DNA of 5,850 nucleotides from Pseudomonadota bacterium (lineage in GTDB: Bacteria > Pseudomonadota > Alphaproteobacteria > Caulobacterales > Caulobacteraceae), in contig JAEXJH010000130.1 in NCBI GenBank assembly GCA_023445955.1, positions 1 through 5,850 of the forward strand. Direction: 5' to 3'. Positions 5,705 through 5,850 of the stretch are shown piece after piece (position 1 is the first letter of the stretch; every line of letters begins with the position of its first letter). The notes below the pieces were generated by a model. It had not been told where the DNA came from, ran no database searches, and was given only the letters and a program-made list of their open reading frames with translations. A program made the position numbers and the translations under genes.

Positions 5705-5850
5705 ATGCGTAAGCTTCTTATCAATTTGGCCCGCATGGGCTGGGTCAGGGCGGCCCTGATCGTCGGCGGTCTTACCGTCGCCGGCGTCGCCGTGGCCACG
5801 GCTCAAGGCCCCGCCGCGCCCGCTGGGGTCCAGAAGGTCCGCTTCGGCGG
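5705..5850 (+). CDS. N-terminus of an exported protein, probable AmiC-type N-acetylmuramoyl-L-alanine amidase (partial)
   Basis: The frame is open from the ATG at 5705 to the window end, giving 48 full codons. Residues 1-33 form a signal peptide: basic start (MRKLLINLAR), hydrophobic core (ALIVGGLTVAGVAVA) and likely cleavage ATA|Q at 33/34. The mature part begins with a Pro/Ala-rich linker and then VQKVRFG, resembling the first strand of the AMIN domain that localises AmiC-type amidases. The catalytic zinc domain lies outside the window. The call rests partly on known synteny: in many alphaproteobacteria an amidase is divergent from rne and followed by a class A penicillin-binding protein gene. 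Such enzymes cut septal peptidoglycan for daughter-cell separation. A second ATG at codon 11 is possible but would drop part of the basic region. Export is well supported; the enzyme name is an inference. Confidence 0.65.
   Translation, partial: MRKLLINLARMGWVRAALIVGGLTVAGVAVATAQGPAAPAGVQKVRFG

Noticed and set aside
5045..5806. 253-residue minus-strand frame across the rne start, the control region and the amidase start
   Set aside because: It overlaps both real genes' N-termini, has Arg-rich non-globular composition and lacks a ribosome site.

Overview
The window is GC-rich and densely coded. The genes, their order and the RNase E architecture point to an alphaproteobacterium of the Caulobacter group. 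The strongest pointers are the RNase E S1-domain insert, its terminal GWWRR peptide, and an amidase gene divergent from rne. RNase E is 912 residues here; from memory the C. crescentus protein is about 898, so this is probably a related species or strain rather than the reference.

Layout. Positions 1-40 hold a palindromic intergenic repeat of a kind common in alphaproteobacteria; it can fold into a hairpin just past the last minus-strand gene. Minus-strand genes, read from high to low coordinates, are: rne (5121 to 2383), a GC-rich hairpin likely ending it (2340-2369), a BepA-like periplasmic M48 metalloprotease with TPR repeats (2210 to 807), and a ScsC/DsbA-like thioredoxin-fold lipoprotein (781 to 41) only 25 bases after the protease. 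Positions 5122-5704 (583 bases) carry no convincing gene. They form the divergent control region of rne and the rightmost gene, with several short hairpins and candidate promoter elements. From 5705 a plus-strand gene begins and runs off the window. It has a signal peptide and is most likely an N-acetylmuramoyl-L-alanine amidase of the AmiC type.

How it fits together. RNase E is the scaffold and endonuclease of the RNA degradosome. Its long upstream region may carry an autoregulatory leader. The protease and thiol-disulfide protein probably form one operon for envelope protein quality control, resembling the BepA/DsbC cooperation in LptD maturation in E. coli. The amidase starts a cell-wall remodelling locus. 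The core genes are recognisable conserved housekeeping genes and I found no new defence, mobile or biosynthetic system. The points most worth checking are the rne leader structures, the conserved-looking islands in the disordered RNase E tail, and the protease/disulfide pairing.
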